A DNA stretch of 51,701 nucleotides. It comes from Rhodoplanes tepidamans (GTDB lineage: Bacteria; Pseudomonadota; Alphaproteobacteria; Rhizobiales; Xanthobacteraceae). A program made the translations under genes and the position numbers. A model generated the notes under the pieces. That model searched no databases and was not told the DNA's origin. It saw only the letters and a program-made list of their open reading frames with translations. The first letter of the stretch is position 1. Every line of letters begins with the position of its first letter. Of this stretch, positions 15,823-26,680 are shown piece by piece. Location: positions 1 through 51,701 of the forward strand of contig NZ_JAUSUJ010000037.1 of the NCBI RefSeq assembly GCF_030813915.1, given 5' to 3'.

Positions 15823-16401
15823 ATGTCCACGCCCCTGGAGCCCCGTTCCGCCCTTCCGGCCTGCGCCCTGCGGCTGTTCGCGACGCACGGCTACGATGCC
15901 GTCGGCGTGCAGCAGATCGTCGAGGCGGCCGGGGTCACCAAGCCGACCCTCTATCATCACTTCGGCAGCAAGCTCGGGCTCCTGGAGCGGCTGCTCGCCG
16001 ACGGGCTCGGGCCGCTCCACGCGGGGCTCGCGGAGGCGGCGGCCTACCAAGGCGACGTCGCGGCGACGCTCGCGGCGATCGCGCGCAAGACCTTCGCCTT
16101 CGCGCAGGCGCATCCCGATCTGTACCGGCTCTACCTGTCGCTCTGGTTCGCGCCGCCGGCGAGCGAGGCCTACCGCGCCGCCCTGCCCTGGCACGAGCGG
16201 CACTTCGCCATGATCGAGGCGGTGTTCGCGGCCGCCGTCGCGGACCACGGCACCATGGCCGGGCGGCAGCGCGCCTATGCGGCGACCTTCCTCGGCATGA
16301 TCAACAACTACGCCTCGTTCGGCCTGAACGGCGTCGCGGCGCTCGACGAGTCTCTCGTGAACCAGTCGATCCACCAGTTCATGCATGGAATTTTCTCATG
16401 A
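15823..16401 (+). CDS. TetR family transcriptional regulator
   Basis: This 192-residue protein has an N-terminal TetR helix-turn-helix: ALRLFATHGYDAVGVQQIVE followed by AAGVTKPTLYHHFGSK (about residues 11-47). A C-terminal ligand domain with an aromatic-rich helix follows (FAFAQAHPDLYRLYLSLWF, about 88-106). The start at 15823 follows an AGAGG site and lies just past two matching palindromes, so autorepression is likely. The last codons overlap the SDR gene by the sequence ATGA, so the two are translationally coupled. The inducer is unknown. An earlier in-frame ATG at 15682 would place the operators inside the gene and is rejected. Confidence 0.9.
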   Translation: MSTPLEPRSALPACALRLFATHGYDAVGVQQIVEAAGVTKPTLYHHFGSKLGLLERLLADGLGPLHAGLAEAAAYQGDVAATLAAIARKTFAFAQAHPDLYRLYLSLWFAPPASEAYRAALPWHERHFAMIEAVFAAAVADHGTMAGRQRAYAATFLGMINNYASFGLNGVAALDESLVNQSIHQFMHGIFS

Positions 16402-17270
16402 AGACGTTGACCGACAAGACCATCGCCATCACGGGCGCGGCCTCCGGCATCGGCCGGGCGCTCGCCGTTCGCCTGGCCTCCGAATGCGCCTGCGTGGCGC
16501 TCCTGGACCGCGACCCGAGCGGCCTCGCGGACACGGCGGCGCTCTGCCGCGCCGCCGGCGGTGCCGCCGTCGAAACCCTGACGGTCGACGTGGCCCGGCG
16601 CGACGCGGTCGCGGCCGCGGCGCAGGCCATGGTCGACCGCTTCGGGGGCGTCGATGTCCTCGTCAACAATGCCGGCGTCTCCTCCTCGGGCGCGATCGGC
16701 CAGCTGACCGGCGAGACGCTGCGCTGGACCATGGAGATCAACTTCTGGGGCGTCGTCCACGGCACCATGGCGTTCCTGCCGCAGCTCGTGCGGCGCAACG
16801 AGGCGAGCCTCGTCAACGTGTCGAGCGTCTACGGGCTGATCGGCGTGCCGGGCCAGGCCGCCTATTGCGCCAGCAAGTTCGCGGTGCGCGGCTTCACCGA
16901 GGCGGTCCGGCAGGATCTGCGCGGCACCGGCGTCGCCGTGTCGCTCGTGTTCCCGGGCGGGGTCAGGACCAACATCGTTGCCGGCTCGCGCTTCGACGGC
17001 GCGATGTCGCCGGCCGAGCAGGAGCGCCTGCGCACCGCCTTCGCGGCGAGCCAGCACACCAGCCCCGAGGCCGCGGCCGAAGCGATTCTGCGCGGCATCC
17101 GCCGCAAGGCGCCGCGCATCCTGATCGGCTCCGACGCCACCGCGATCGATCTCCTCGCCCGCCTGCGGCCGGCGACCTACGACAGCGCGGTGGCGAAGAA
17201 AGCCGCGGCGTTCCGGGCGCAACTCGCCCGCGCCGAGCCCCCCGCCGGGAGCGGCCGCGAGGCGTCGTGA
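16398..17270 (+). CDS. Short-chain dehydrogenase/reductase (SDR)
   Basis: This 290-residue classical SDR has the nucleotide-binding motif TGAASGIGRA (residues 12-21), NNAG near 90, catalytic Ser near 143, and YCASK (Tyr156, Lys160). The acidic residue in LLDRD after beta strand 2 points to NAD(H) rather than NADP(H). The C-terminal extension of about 40 residues resembles the SDRs often annotated as acetoin or long-chain alcohol dehydrogenases. The substrate is not known. It is the second gene of the tetR-SDR operon with a 4-base overlap and is probably repressed by that TetR. Confidence 0.9.
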   Translation: MKTLTDKTIAITGAASGIGRALAVRLASECACVALLDRDPSGLADTAALCRAAGGAAVETLTVDVARRDAVAAAAQAMVDRFGGVDVLVNNAGVSSSGAIGQLTGETLRWTMEINFWGVVHGTMAFLPQLVRRNEASLVNVSSVYGLIGVPGQAAYCASKFAVRGFTEAVRQDLRGTGVAVSLVFPGGVRTNIVAGSRFDGAMSPAEQERLRTAFAASQHTSPEAAAEAILRGIRRKAPRILIGSDATAIDLLARLRPATYDSAVAKKAAAFRAQLARAEPPAGSGREAS

Positions 17271-17368
17271 CGGGCGGCGTCCACAGCCGATGCGACGCGG
17301 TCCGACACGACGGTTGAACCGCGACCGCATCGGATGGACATTCGGCGCCCGACCGAGCCGATCAGCCC

Positions 17369-19471
17369 ATGCGACGCCCCGACGCCCTCAATCCCCTGTT
17401 CGCCCCGGTCACCACCCTGTCCGGGATCGGGCCGAAGTTCGAGAAGCTCTATCGCCGGCTGCTCGACCGCGACGAGCCGCGGGTGCTCGACCTCGTCTTC
17501 CATCTGCCGAGCGGGGTGGTCGACCGCCGCGCCCGGCCGATGCTGCGCGACGTGAAGCCGGGCGAGATCGCGACCGTGCTGGTCACGGTCGATCGCCACC
17601 GGCCGCCCGCCCCGGGCCGCTCGCGTGCGCCGTACCTGGTCTATGCCAGCGACGGCACCGGCGACCTGATCATCGCCTATTTCAAGGCGCGGCCCGAGAT
17701 GGTGGAGAAGCTCCTGCCGGTGGGCGAGACCCGCTGGGTCTCGGGCACGGTCGCGACCTATGACGGGATGCTGCAGATGGTGCATCCCGACCGCGTCGTC
17801 ACCGAGCAGGACGTCGCCAAGATGCCGGCCGTGGAGCCGGTCTATCCGCTCACCGAGGGCCTGTCGCCGTGGGGCGTGCGGCGCGCCGTGGAGGCGGCGC
17901 TGACGAAGCTGCCGGCGCTGCCCGAATGGCAGGACGCGGCCTTCCTGGCGGCGCGGCGCTTCCCGGGCTTTGCGGAGGCGCTGCGCACCGTGCACCGGCC
18001 GAGCGCGCCCGTCGATCTCTCGCCCGAGAGCGTGTCGTGGTCGCGCCTCGCCTACGACGAGTTTCTGGCCGGCCAGCTCGCTTTGATGATGGTGCGGGCC
18101 CGCATGAAGAAGGCGGTCGGCCGCTCGACCACGGGCGACGGCCGCATCCGCGACAAGCTCCGCGCCGCCCTGCCCTGGACCCTCACGGCCTCGCAGGCGA
18201 AAGCCGTCGAGGACATCGCCGCCGATCTCGAGAAGCCCGAGCGTATGCTGCGGCTGCTGCAGGGGGACGTCGGCTCCGGCAAGACCGTGGTGGCCCTGTT
18301 CGCCTGCGCGGCCGCCGTCGAGGCCGGCAGCCAGGCGGCCCTGATGGCGCCCACCGAGATTCTGGCGCGCCAGCACCTCAAGACCATCACGCCGCTGGCG
18401 GAAAAAGCCGGGCTGCGCGTCGCCATCCTGACCGGCCGCGAGCGCGGGCGCGAGCGGACCGAGACGCTGGCGCGGCTGGCGGACGGCGCGATCGACATCC
18501 TGGTCGGCACCCATGCGATCTTCCAGGACGAGGTGACGTTCAGGGATCTGGCGCTCGCGGTGGTCGACGAGCAGCACCGCTTCGGCGTCCACCAGCGCCT
18601 CGCGCTCGCCCAGAAGGGCCGCGCCGTGGACGTGCTGGTGATGACGGCGACGCCGATCCCGCGGACGCTCGTGCTGACCTATTTCGGGGACATGGACGTC
18701 TCGGAGCTGCGTGAGAAACCGGCGGGGCGAAAGCCGATCGACACCCGCACCGTGGCGCTCGACCGCATCGACGACGTGGTCGCGGCGGTCGGCCGCGCCA
18801 TCCAGGACGGCCGTCAGGTCTACTGGGTCTGCCCGCTGGTGGAGGAGTCCGAGACCGTCGATCTCGCCGCCGCGCAGGACCGGTTTCGCGATCTCGCCGG
18901 CGTGTTCGGCGACGGCGTCGTCGGCCTCGTGCACGGCAAGATGCGCGGGTCCGAGAAGGACGCCGCGATGGCGAAGTTCGCCGCCGCCGAGACCATGCTG
19001 CTGGTCGCCACCACGGTGATCGAGGTCGGCGTCGACGTGCCGCGCGCCAGCGTGATGGTGATCGAGCACGCCGACCGCTTCGGCCTCGCCCAGCTGCATC
19101 AGCTGCGCGGCCGCATCGGCCGCGGCTCGGAGAAGTCGACCTGCCTCCTGCTCTACAAGGCGCCGCTCGGCGAGGCCGCCAAGGCGCGACTCGCCACCAT
19201 GCGGGAGACCGAGGACGGCTTCCGCATCGCCGAGGAGGACCTGAAGCTGCGTGGCGAGGGCGACGTGCTCGGCACCCGCCAGAGCGGGCTGCCCGGCTTC
19301 CGCGTGGCCCGCGTCGAGATTCACCGGGAGCTGCTGGAGGCGGCGCGCGACGACGCCAGGCTGATCATGGAGCGCGACCCGGATCTCGCGTCCGAGCGCG
19401 GCGCCGCGCTGCGCACGCTGCTCTACCTGTTCGGCCGCGACGAGGCGGTGCGGCTCTTGCGGGCGGGATGA
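17369..19471 (+). CDS. recG: ATP-dependent DNA helicase RecG
   Basis: This 700-residue protein has the full RecG plan. An N-terminal wedge/OB domain carries a helix-hairpin segment (LSGIGPKFEKLYRRLL, about 15-30). Walker A LQGDVGSGKTVVALF lies near 296 and DEQHRFGV near 400. TATPIPRTL lies near 427 and the GRIGRG motif near 582. It reverses stalled replication forks and branch-migrates Holliday junctions. Upstream lies the TetR/SDR cassette rather than the more usual sdhE. Confidence 0.96.
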   Translation: MRRPDALNPLFAPVTTLSGIGPKFEKLYRRLLDRDEPRVLDLVFHLPSGVVDRRARPMLRDVKPGEIATVLVTVDRHRPPAPGRSRAPYLVYASDGTGDLIIAYFKARPEMVEKLLPVGETRWVSGTVATYDGMLQMVHPDRVVTEQDVAKMPAVEPVYPLTEGLSPWGVRRAVEAALTKLPALPEWQDAAFLAARRFPGFAEALRTVHRPSAPVDLSPESVSWSRLAYDEFLAGQLALMMVRARMKKAVGRSTTGDGRIRDKLRAALPWTLTASQAKAVEDIAADLEKPERMLRLLQGDVGSGKTVVALFACAAAVEAGSQAALMAPTEILARQHLKTITPLAEKAGLRVAILTGRERGRERTETLARLADGAIDILVGTHAIFQDEVTFRDLALAVVDEQHRFGVHQRLALAQKGRAVDVLVMTATPIPRTLVLTYFGDMDVSELREKPAGRKPIDTRTVALDRIDDVVAAVGRAIQDGRQVYWVCPLVEESETVDLAAAQDRFRDLAGVFGDGVVGLVHGKMRGSEKDAAMAKFAAAETMLLVATTVIEVGVDVPRASVMVIEHADRFGLAQLHQLRGRIGRGSEKSTCLLLYKAPLGEAAKARLATMRETEDGFRIAEEDLKLRGEGDVLGTRQSGLPGFRVARVEIHRELLEAARDDARLIMERDPDLASERGAALRTLLYLFGRDEAVRLLRAG

Positions 19472-19494
19472 CGCGGAGGGTGGCGAGTGGCGGT

Positions 19495-19527
19495 CCCGCG
19501 ATCCGCTGCGCTCCTCGCGGGCTACGG
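19495..19527. repeat. Palindromic intergenic repeat, CCCGCGA/TCGCGGG type
   Basis: CCCGCGA (19495-19501) and TCGCGGG (19515-19521) flank TCCGCTGCGCTCC, and CTACGG follows. It belongs to the same family as 202-235 and 8757-8834. A second hairpin, CGGGCGGG/CCCGCCCG at 19599-19621, lies downstream without a T run and could weakly terminate recG. Confidence 0.6.
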
Positions 19528-19698
19528 CCGAGACGACGGCGGCGGAGGGCGGTCAGATCACGGCAACGTGCGGGGCGGACCGGTAAGATCGTGCAGTTCG
19601 GGCGGGCGAAACTCCCGCCCGTTCAGCATAATCCGGCGCGTGAACCGGCCGCGGCAAGGCCGTCGCCCGACCAGGACCCGTCTGCCCAGGAGCGCTGA

Positions 19699-20013
19699 AT
19701 GATCCGTCTCTCCCCCGTGACCCGGCTCGTCTCCGCCGCCTCGATCGGCATCGTCCTCGCGGCGGCGGCCGCCGCGCCGGCCGCCGCGGAGAAGTTCGAC
19801 CTGTCGACCATGAGCTGCAAGCAGTTCCTGTCGAGCAGCAAGGACGACATCACCATCACGCTGGCCTGGCTCGACGCCTACTACCGCGACGAGGACGACC
19901 CGCCGATCATCGACACCGACCGGCTGGAATCCAACACCAAGAAGCTCGCCGCCTACTGCGCCGAGAACCCCTCGATCGGCGTGATCACGGCCGCCGACAA
20001 GCTGTTCGACTGA
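19699..20013 (+). CDS. HdeA/HdeB-like periplasmic protein
   Basis: This 104-residue protein has a signal peptide (about residues 1-30, ending PAAA). The mature part is about 74 residues, with FDLSTMSCKQFL, an acidic central helix and AAYCAENPS. Cys40 and Cys87 would form the single disulfide of the HdeA fold. HdeA/HdeB are periplasmic acid-stress chaperones in enterobacteria. Rhizobial homologues are common and their role is less clear. An AGGAG site precedes the ATG at normal spacing. Confidence 0.82.
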   Translation: MIRLSPVTRLVSAASIGIVLAAAAAAPAAAEKFDLSTMSCKQFLSSSKDDITITLAWLDAYYRDEDDPPIIDTDRLESNTKKLAAYCAENPSIGVITAADKLFD

Positions 20014-20082
20014 TCGTCGAACGCTGCGTCGTCCGGGCGCGGCGTGCAGCGCCCGCCCGGCCACGTGACGGCGCGGCCGTTC

Positions 20083-20646
20083 CTAGCCCACCAGCACGGC
20101 GCGGTACCGCTCGTGCACCACGGCGATCGGCGTGCCGTCGGGCAGTGCGAGGGCGGCGCGGTGCTCGAACACGTGGACGGGCGGGCGATCAATCGCCGCC
20201 GCGTCGGCCGGGTCCCGCACCGCCGCCTCGATCACCTCGGCCGGCGCGACCGCGACATGGAAGGTCCGCCGCTGCGGCGCCAGGTCGGCGATGGCCTCGC
20301 CGAAGGGCGTGTCGCCGGTGAGCAGCTCGCCCATCGCGGCGGTGAGGCGGTCGGCGAAGTACCAGTTGACGGCGTCGACCAGGGTGATCCCGCCGAGCCG
20401 GATGTCGACCCGGCGGAGGGTGAGGCCATGGGCGTCGCCGCCGAGCGCCGCGAGGCTGCCCGCATCCAGGATCGCCGGGGCCGGAGGGTCGTGCCGCCGC
20501 ACCGTGATGCGGCCGGAGGCGAAGCCGCGCTCGCCGCACCAGTCCTCCAGGGCCCGGGTCGCGCGCTGGGTGAGCAGCAGCCGCGCGCTCAGCGCCTCGG
20601 CGGCGCGCGCCCCGCGCAGGCGGCCGCGCGCGATCACCTCCACCAT
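20083..20646 (-). CDS. Chorismate-lyase-like (UbiC-fold) hypothetical protein
   Basis: This 187-residue protein resembles the UbiC/DUF98-type fold in its pattern. A central LTLRRVDIRLGGITLVDAVNWYFADRL-like segment (about 80-106) is followed by GDTPFGEAI and a terminal ALPDGTPIAVVHERYRAVL strand pair. UbiC cuts chorismate to 4-hydroxybenzoate for ubiquinone, but I cannot confirm the catalytic residues here and the assignment rests on pattern only. The start at 20646 lies 4 bases after the stop codon of the DUF502 gene, so it is the last gene of the glmU-glmS operon. An earlier ATG at 20718 lies inside DUF502 and gives an Arg-rich extension. Confidence 0.55.
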   Translation of the reverse strand: MVEVIARGRLRGARAAEALSARLLLTQRATRALEDWCGERGFASGRITVRRHDPPAPAILDAGSLAALGGDAHGLTLRRVDIRLGGITLVDAVNWYFADRLTAAMGELLTGDTPFGEAIADLAPQRRTFHVAVAPAEVIEAAVRDPADAAAIDRPPVHVFEHRAALALPDGTPIAVVHERYRAVLVG

Positions 20647-20650
20647 CGCC

Positions 20651-21466
20651 CTACCCCGCCGCGACCTCGGCCTTGCGCGGCGTCTCGCCGGCGTCCGCGT
20701 CCGCCTCGGCGGCGGCACGGCCGGCCGCCTGGGCGGCCTGCACGGTCTGCGCGGCGGCGGCGAGCGCCGCGAGCTTCTTCTGGCCGTCGCCGTTGGGCTG
20801 GATCATGCCGGCCGACATCACCAGCTTGGCGGCCGCCTCGACCGACATGTCGAGCTCGATCAGCCGGCTCTTCGGCACGTAGAAGAAGAAGCCGGTGGTC
20901 GGGTTGGGGGTGCACGGCATGAAGCAGGAGACGTGCTCCTCGGCCGGCAGCCGCTCGGAGACCTGCTGGCCGGGCGGCGCCGAGAGGAACACCAGCGACC
21001 ACATGCCGGGCGACGGGAACTCGATCAGCGCGACCTTGCGGAAGCTCGACCCGGTCTCCGAGAACAGCGTCTCGAACACCTGCTTGAGGCCCTTGTAGAG
21101 CGAGCGCACCAGCGGCATGCGGTCGAGCAGCCGCTCGCCGAACTCGACCAGGGTGCGGCCGACCAGGTTGGCGGTGAAGAAGCCCAGCATGGTCAGCGCC
21201 AGGAAGGCGATGATCAGGCCGGTGCCGGGGATGCGCCACGGCAGATAGGTCTCGGGCCGGTACTGCATCGGGATGAACGGCTGCACCAGCGCGTCCACCC
21301 AGGTGACGAAGGACCAGGTCAGCCACAGCGTGATGGCGACCGGCCCGGCGACCACCAGGCCGGTCAGGAAGTAGTTGCGCAGCCGTGCCCCCGCCCCCGG
21401 ACGGGGATCGGGATGCAGGATCGGCTTGTCGGACTTGTCGGCGGGCGGCTTCGACGTCTCGGTCAC
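20651..21466 (-). CDS. DUF502 family membrane protein
   Basis: This 271-residue protein has a helix near residues 28-55 (LRNYFLTGLVVAGPVAITL) and a second near 83-103. Between and after these are the DUF502 blocks TWVDALVQPFIP, GRTLVEFGERLLDRMPLVRSLY and PTTGFFFYVPKS. The C-terminal tail is Ala-rich. A GTG start at 21466 is chosen because it precedes the family-typical length. An ATG at 21523 would add 19 residues and overlap the end of glmS. The function of the family is unknown. It is often next to recG or glmS in alphaproteobacteria, and here it follows glmS by 67 bases. Confidence 0.82.
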   Translation of the reverse strand: MTETSKPPADKSDKPILHPDPRPGAGARLRNYFLTGLVVAGPVAITLWLTWSFVTWVDALVQPFIPMQYRPETYLPWRIPGTGLIIAFLALTMLGFFTANLVGRTLVEFGERLLDRMPLVRSLYKGLKQVFETLFSETGSSFRKVALIEFPSPGMWSLVFLSAPPGQQVSERLPAEEHVSCFMPCTPNPTTGFFFYVPKSRLIELDMSVEAAAKLVMSAGMIQPNGDGQKKLAALAAAAQTVQAAQAAGRAAAEADADAGETPRKAEVAAG

Positions 21467-21533
21467 GGTTCTCGGCCCTGTCTCGTCACGCGGGGGTCGG
21501 CGCGTCGCCGCGCCGCCGGGCATGGCCCCGAAT

Positions 21534-23357
<1,824 letters not shown>

Positions 23358-23475
23358 GGGGATGCACCTTTCTGCGGCAGGGAGACCGGACCGGACGAGC
23401 CGTGGCCGGCGCCCCGGCGGGACCGTCGGACGACGACCGGCGCCCGGTCCCGGGGCGACGGTCCTGGCCGGGAGC

Positions 23476-23904
23476 CTAGGGCGCCCCGGTCAACCATTTG
23501 CTCATCATCACCCGGGGCGCCACCTCGAAGCCGAGCTGCTCGTAGAAGCCGACGACGCGGGTGTTGGTCTCGCGCACCAGGAGATGGACCTTGGCGACGC
23601 CGCGCGCGCGCAGCCAGTCCTCGGCGGCGGCGATCATCCGCCGGCCGAGCCCGCGGCCGCGCGACTCGGGATCGGCCGCCACATAGTAGAGCCACCCCCG
23701 GTGGCCGTCGTGCCCGACCATGACGCTGGCGACGACGCGGCCGGCCGCATCGGCGCCGACCAGCACGTCGGAGGCGCCGCGGCCGCGGGCGAAGCGGAAG
23801 TCGGCGGCGGGGTCGTTGTAGCTCACCGTCAGCCCACACGCCCGCCACAGGGCGACGACCGCGTCCTCGTCCTCGGCGGTGGCGGGCCGGATGGTCACGT
23901 CCAT
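23476..23904 (-). CDS. GNAT family N-acetyltransferase (YpeA-like)
   Basis: This 142-residue protein has the GNAT fold, with IRPATAEDEDAVVALWRACGL at the start, the acetyl-CoA loop RGRGLGRRMIAAAE near 90-103 and NTRVVGFYEQLGFE near 113-126. The general type resembles YpeA. The substrate is unknown. It lies between glmU and glmS in the same orientation, with gaps of 73 and 118 bases, so it is probably co-transcribed. Nothing shows a link to amino-sugar synthesis. An AGAGG site precedes the ATG. Confidence 0.88.
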   Translation of the reverse strand: MDVTIRPATAEDEDAVVALWRACGLTVSYNDPAADFRFARGRGASDVLVGADAAGRVVASVMVGHDGHRGWLYYVAADPESRGRGLGRRMIAAAEDWLRARGVAKVHLLVRETNTRVVGFYEQLGFEVAPRVMMSKWLTGAP

Positions 23905-23977
23905 GGGGGCCTCTGTGATCCCGGCCGCGCGGTCGCACCGGAACGACCGGGTGATGGGGTCCGGTTCCGAACCCCGA

Positions 23978-25327
23978 TCAAGGCTTTTTGCGGGCAGCGG
24001 CGACGGCGCGCCAGCGCGCCGCCCAGCCGGGCTTGACGGTCTGCTGGCCGCGGGCGACGGCGAGGCCGTCGGCCGGGACGTCGGCCGTGATCACCGAGCC
24101 GGAGCCGACATAGGCGCCGTCGCCGATCTTCACCGGCGCGACGAGCGACGAGTTGGAGCCGATGAAGGCGCCCGCGCCGATGTCGGTCCGGTGCTTGAGG
24201 ACGCCGTCGTAGTTGCACGTGATGGTGCCGGCCCCGATGTTCGCCTTCGCCCCGACCCGGGCGTCGCCGATGTAGCTCAGGTGGTTGGCCTTGGCGCCGG
24301 CCTCGACGGTCGCCGCCTTGATCTCCACGAAGTTGCCGACATGGACGTCGTTCTCCAGCACGGCGCCGGGGCGCAGCCGCGCATAGGGGCCGACGATGGC
24401 GCCGGGCCCGACCCGGGCCCCCTCGAGATGCGAGAAGGACCGGATGACGGCGCCTTCCGCCACGGTCACGCCGGGGCCGAACACCACATAGGGCTCGATC
24501 GTCACGTCGCGGGCGATCGCCGTGTCGGCGCTGAGATGCACGGTCTCGGGCGCCGCCATCGTCACGCCGGCGTCGAGCAGCGCGGCGCGCAGCCGCTGCT
24601 GCAGCACGGCGCCGACCTCGGCGAGCTGGCCCTGCGTGTTGACGCCCAGCACCTCGCTGTCGTCGGCCGCCTCCGTCACCGCCGCGCGCAGGCCGGCCTT
24701 GCGGGCGAGCGCGACCGCGTCGGTGAGATAGAACTCGCCCTTGGCGTTGGCCGCGTCGATGCGGTCGAGCAGCGCCAGCGCATGCGCGCCCGACAGGCCC
24801 ATCAGACCGGCATTGCACAGGCGGATCGCCCGCTCGTCGGGGCTCGCGTCCTTCTCCTCGCGGATGGCGACGAGATCGGCGCCGTCGGTGACCAGGCGGC
24901 CGTAGCCGGTCGGGTCGGCGGGGCGGAAGCCGAGCACCGAGACGGCGGCGCCGGCGGCGAGCGGCGCCCGCAGCGCGGCCAGCGTCTCGGGGCGGATCAG
25001 CGGCGTGTCGGCAAACACCACCAGGATGTCGTCGGCCCCCTGCTCCAGCGCGGCGCGCGCGGCCAGCACCGCATGGGCAGTGCCGCGGCGCTCGGCCTGG
25101 ACGAACACCGCGGCATCGGGCGCCGCGCGCTTCACCTCGGCCGTGACGGCGTCGGCGCCGGGCCCGACCACCACGGCGATCCGGCCGCCGGTCGCCTGCA
25201 CGGCGGCGAGCACGTGGCCGACCAGGGTGCGGCCGGCGACGGCGTGCAGGACCTTGGGCCGGGACGCGCGCATGCGCGTTCCTTCGCCGGCGGCGAGAAC
25301 AACGGTGAGGCAGCTCCGCGCCGTCAT
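23978..25327 (-). CDS. glmU: Bifunctional UDP-GlcNAc pyrophosphorylase / glucosamine-1-phosphate acetyltransferase
   Basis: This 449-residue protein has the N-terminal nucleotidyltransferase motif [18 protein letters not shown] (residues 11-28). The C-terminal part is a left-handed beta helix built from hexapeptide repeats (about 245-430), with the acetyltransferase segment [18 protein letters not shown] and NYDG. It makes UDP-GlcNAc for peptidoglycan and lipid A. It is the first gene of the operon that continues through a GNAT protein to glmS, DUF502 and the UbiC-like gene. It is divergent from the SPOR-like gene across 159 bases. Confidence 0.97.
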   Translation of the reverse strand: MTARSCLTVVLAAGEGTRMRASRPKVLHAVAGRTLVGHVLAAVQATGGRIAVVVGPGADAVTAEVKRAAPDAAVFVQAERRGTAHAVLAARAALEQGADDILVVFADTPLIRPETLAALRAPLAAGAAVSVLGFRPADPTGYGRLVTDGADLVAIREEKDASPDERAIRLCNAGLMGLSGAHALALLDRIDAANAKGEFYLTDAVALARKAGLRAAVTEAADDSEVLGVNTQGQLAEVGAVLQQRLRAALLDAGVTMAAPETVHLSADTAIARDVTIEPYVVFGPGVTVAEGAVIRSFSHLEGARVGPGAIVGPYARLRPGAVLENDVHVGNFVEIKAATVEAGAKANHLSYIGDARVGAKANIGAGTITCNYDGVLKHRTDIGAGAFIGSNSSLVAPVKIGDGAYVGSGSVITADVPADGLAVARGQQTVKPGWAARWRAVAAARKKP

Positions 25328-25486
25328 GACGACTCCTCGTGGTGCCGGGCGGCCGGGTGCCCGGAGAATGGGCCCTCATAGCCTGCCGAACGCGCTGCGA
25401 AAAGCCGGATCGGCGGTTGCGGGCAGCGGCGGCCGTCACCGAATTCTGGTACGTTTCCGTCACTTGATTCGAAGTCTTAGAGCGAC

Positions 25487-26554
25487 ATGACCGACGTGGC
25501 CCGACAGCACTTGATCGACGACGAGGAGCGGCCCGGCCTCGGTCCGCTGTTGCGGCTGGTGGCCTGGGGTCTCGCCGCGTCCGGCGCGCTCGCGGTCGCC
25601 GTGCTGGCGGCCCAGTCCCAGTCCGACCTGGGCGAGCGCCGGGTCGCCGCCGTCACGGCGCCGCTCGCCGCCCAGACCGAGGCGACCCGCGAGGCGACCG
25701 CCCAGACCTTCGTGCGGGTGCTGGAGGCGGAGCGCGAGGCGAAGCGCCTCGGCGAGACCGTCAAGGCGCTGACCGCCGACCGCGACCGGCTGGCCGAGCG
25801 GGTGACCAAGCTCGAGGGACACATCGAGGACCTGACCGGCTCGATCGCGCTGATCCAGCCGGCCAGGCGCGGCCCCGCCGGCTCCGACTTCGGCGACCTC
25901 ATGCTGCTGCCTCCCGTCCTCACGCCCGGCACGTTCAGGCCGCCCGAGACCGGGCCGGCCGCGCGGCCGCTGGCCGCCGGGTCGCACGCCGTCGATCCGC
26001 GCACCGTGCCGCCGATCGACACGGCCGGCCCGCTGGCAGGCGAGCCGCTGGCAGGCGGCGCGATGCCCCCGGTCATGGCGAGCGCCTCGGTCGCGGTGCC
26101 GCACCCGGAGGAGCCACCGGCCGCCGCGGTCGCCGGCACCTCTGTCGCCGGCACGGTGGCCGGCCTGCCGCCGAGCGAGATCCCGCTGCCGCGGCCGAAT
26201 CCCAACGCCCAGTCGCTCGGCGCCCAGGCGGCGGCGCTGCGGGCCGATGCGCCCGCCGCCGCGGCGCCGGCCGGCGCGCGCTTCGCCATCGAGATCGGCG
26301 GGCCGAACAGCATCGACAATCTCAGGGCGCTGTGGGCCAAGGTGCGCGACAGCCAGGCCGGCGACCTGCTCGCCGAGGTCAAGCCGGCGATCGCGCTGCG
26401 CGACGGCGGCAAGCCCGGCATCGTCGAGATGCGCCTAGTCGCCGGGCCGGTGGCGAACTCGCTCGCCGCGTCGCGCCTGTGCGCCTCGGTCGCCATCGCC
26501 GGCGTCGCCTGCCGGGCGACCTCCTACGACGGGCAGATGCTCAACCTGCCCTGA
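25487..26554 (+). CDS. Membrane-anchored coiled-coil protein with SPOR-like C-terminus
   Basis: This 355-residue protein has a cytoplasmic N-terminus, one membrane helix (about residues 22-44) and a probable coiled coil (about 55-120) rich in Ala, Glu and Arg. A Pro/Ala-rich linker follows (about 125-260). The C-terminal domain (about 262-354) contains IEIGGPNSIDNLRALWAKV, a MRLVAGPVANSLAASRLCASV segment and a final Cys-containing strand, which looks like a divergent SPOR fold. SPOR domains bind denuded peptidoglycan at division sites. Similar proteins are common hypothetical proteins in Hyphomicrobiales. The SPOR assignment is an inference from pattern. Confidence 0.65.
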   Translation: MTDVARQHLIDDEERPGLGPLLRLVAWGLAASGALAVAVLAAQSQSDLGERRVAAVTAPLAAQTEATREATAQTFVRVLEAEREAKRLGETVKALTADRDRLAERVTKLEGHIEDLTGSIALIQPARRGPAGSDFGDLMLLPPVLTPGTFRPPETGPAARPLAAGSHAVDPRTVPPIDTAGPLAGEPLAGGAMPPVMASASVAVPHPEEPPAAAVAGTSVAGTVAGLPPSEIPLPRPNPNAQSLGAQAAALRADAPAAAAPAGARFAIEIGGPNSIDNLRALWAKVRDSQAGDLLAEVKPAIALRDGGKPGIVEMRLVAGPVANSLAASRLCASVAIAGVACRATSYDGQMLNLP

Positions 26555-26680
26555 CGGGTCGCCTTCCGGCGCCCGGCGACGTCCCCGGCGGGCTTGCGCC
26601 GCGGCCGCGATCCGGCTTCTGTGGCGTCGCGTCCGCCGCCGACCCCGGCCGGTGCGGCCGCCAGCCGAAGAAGGTTCCGC

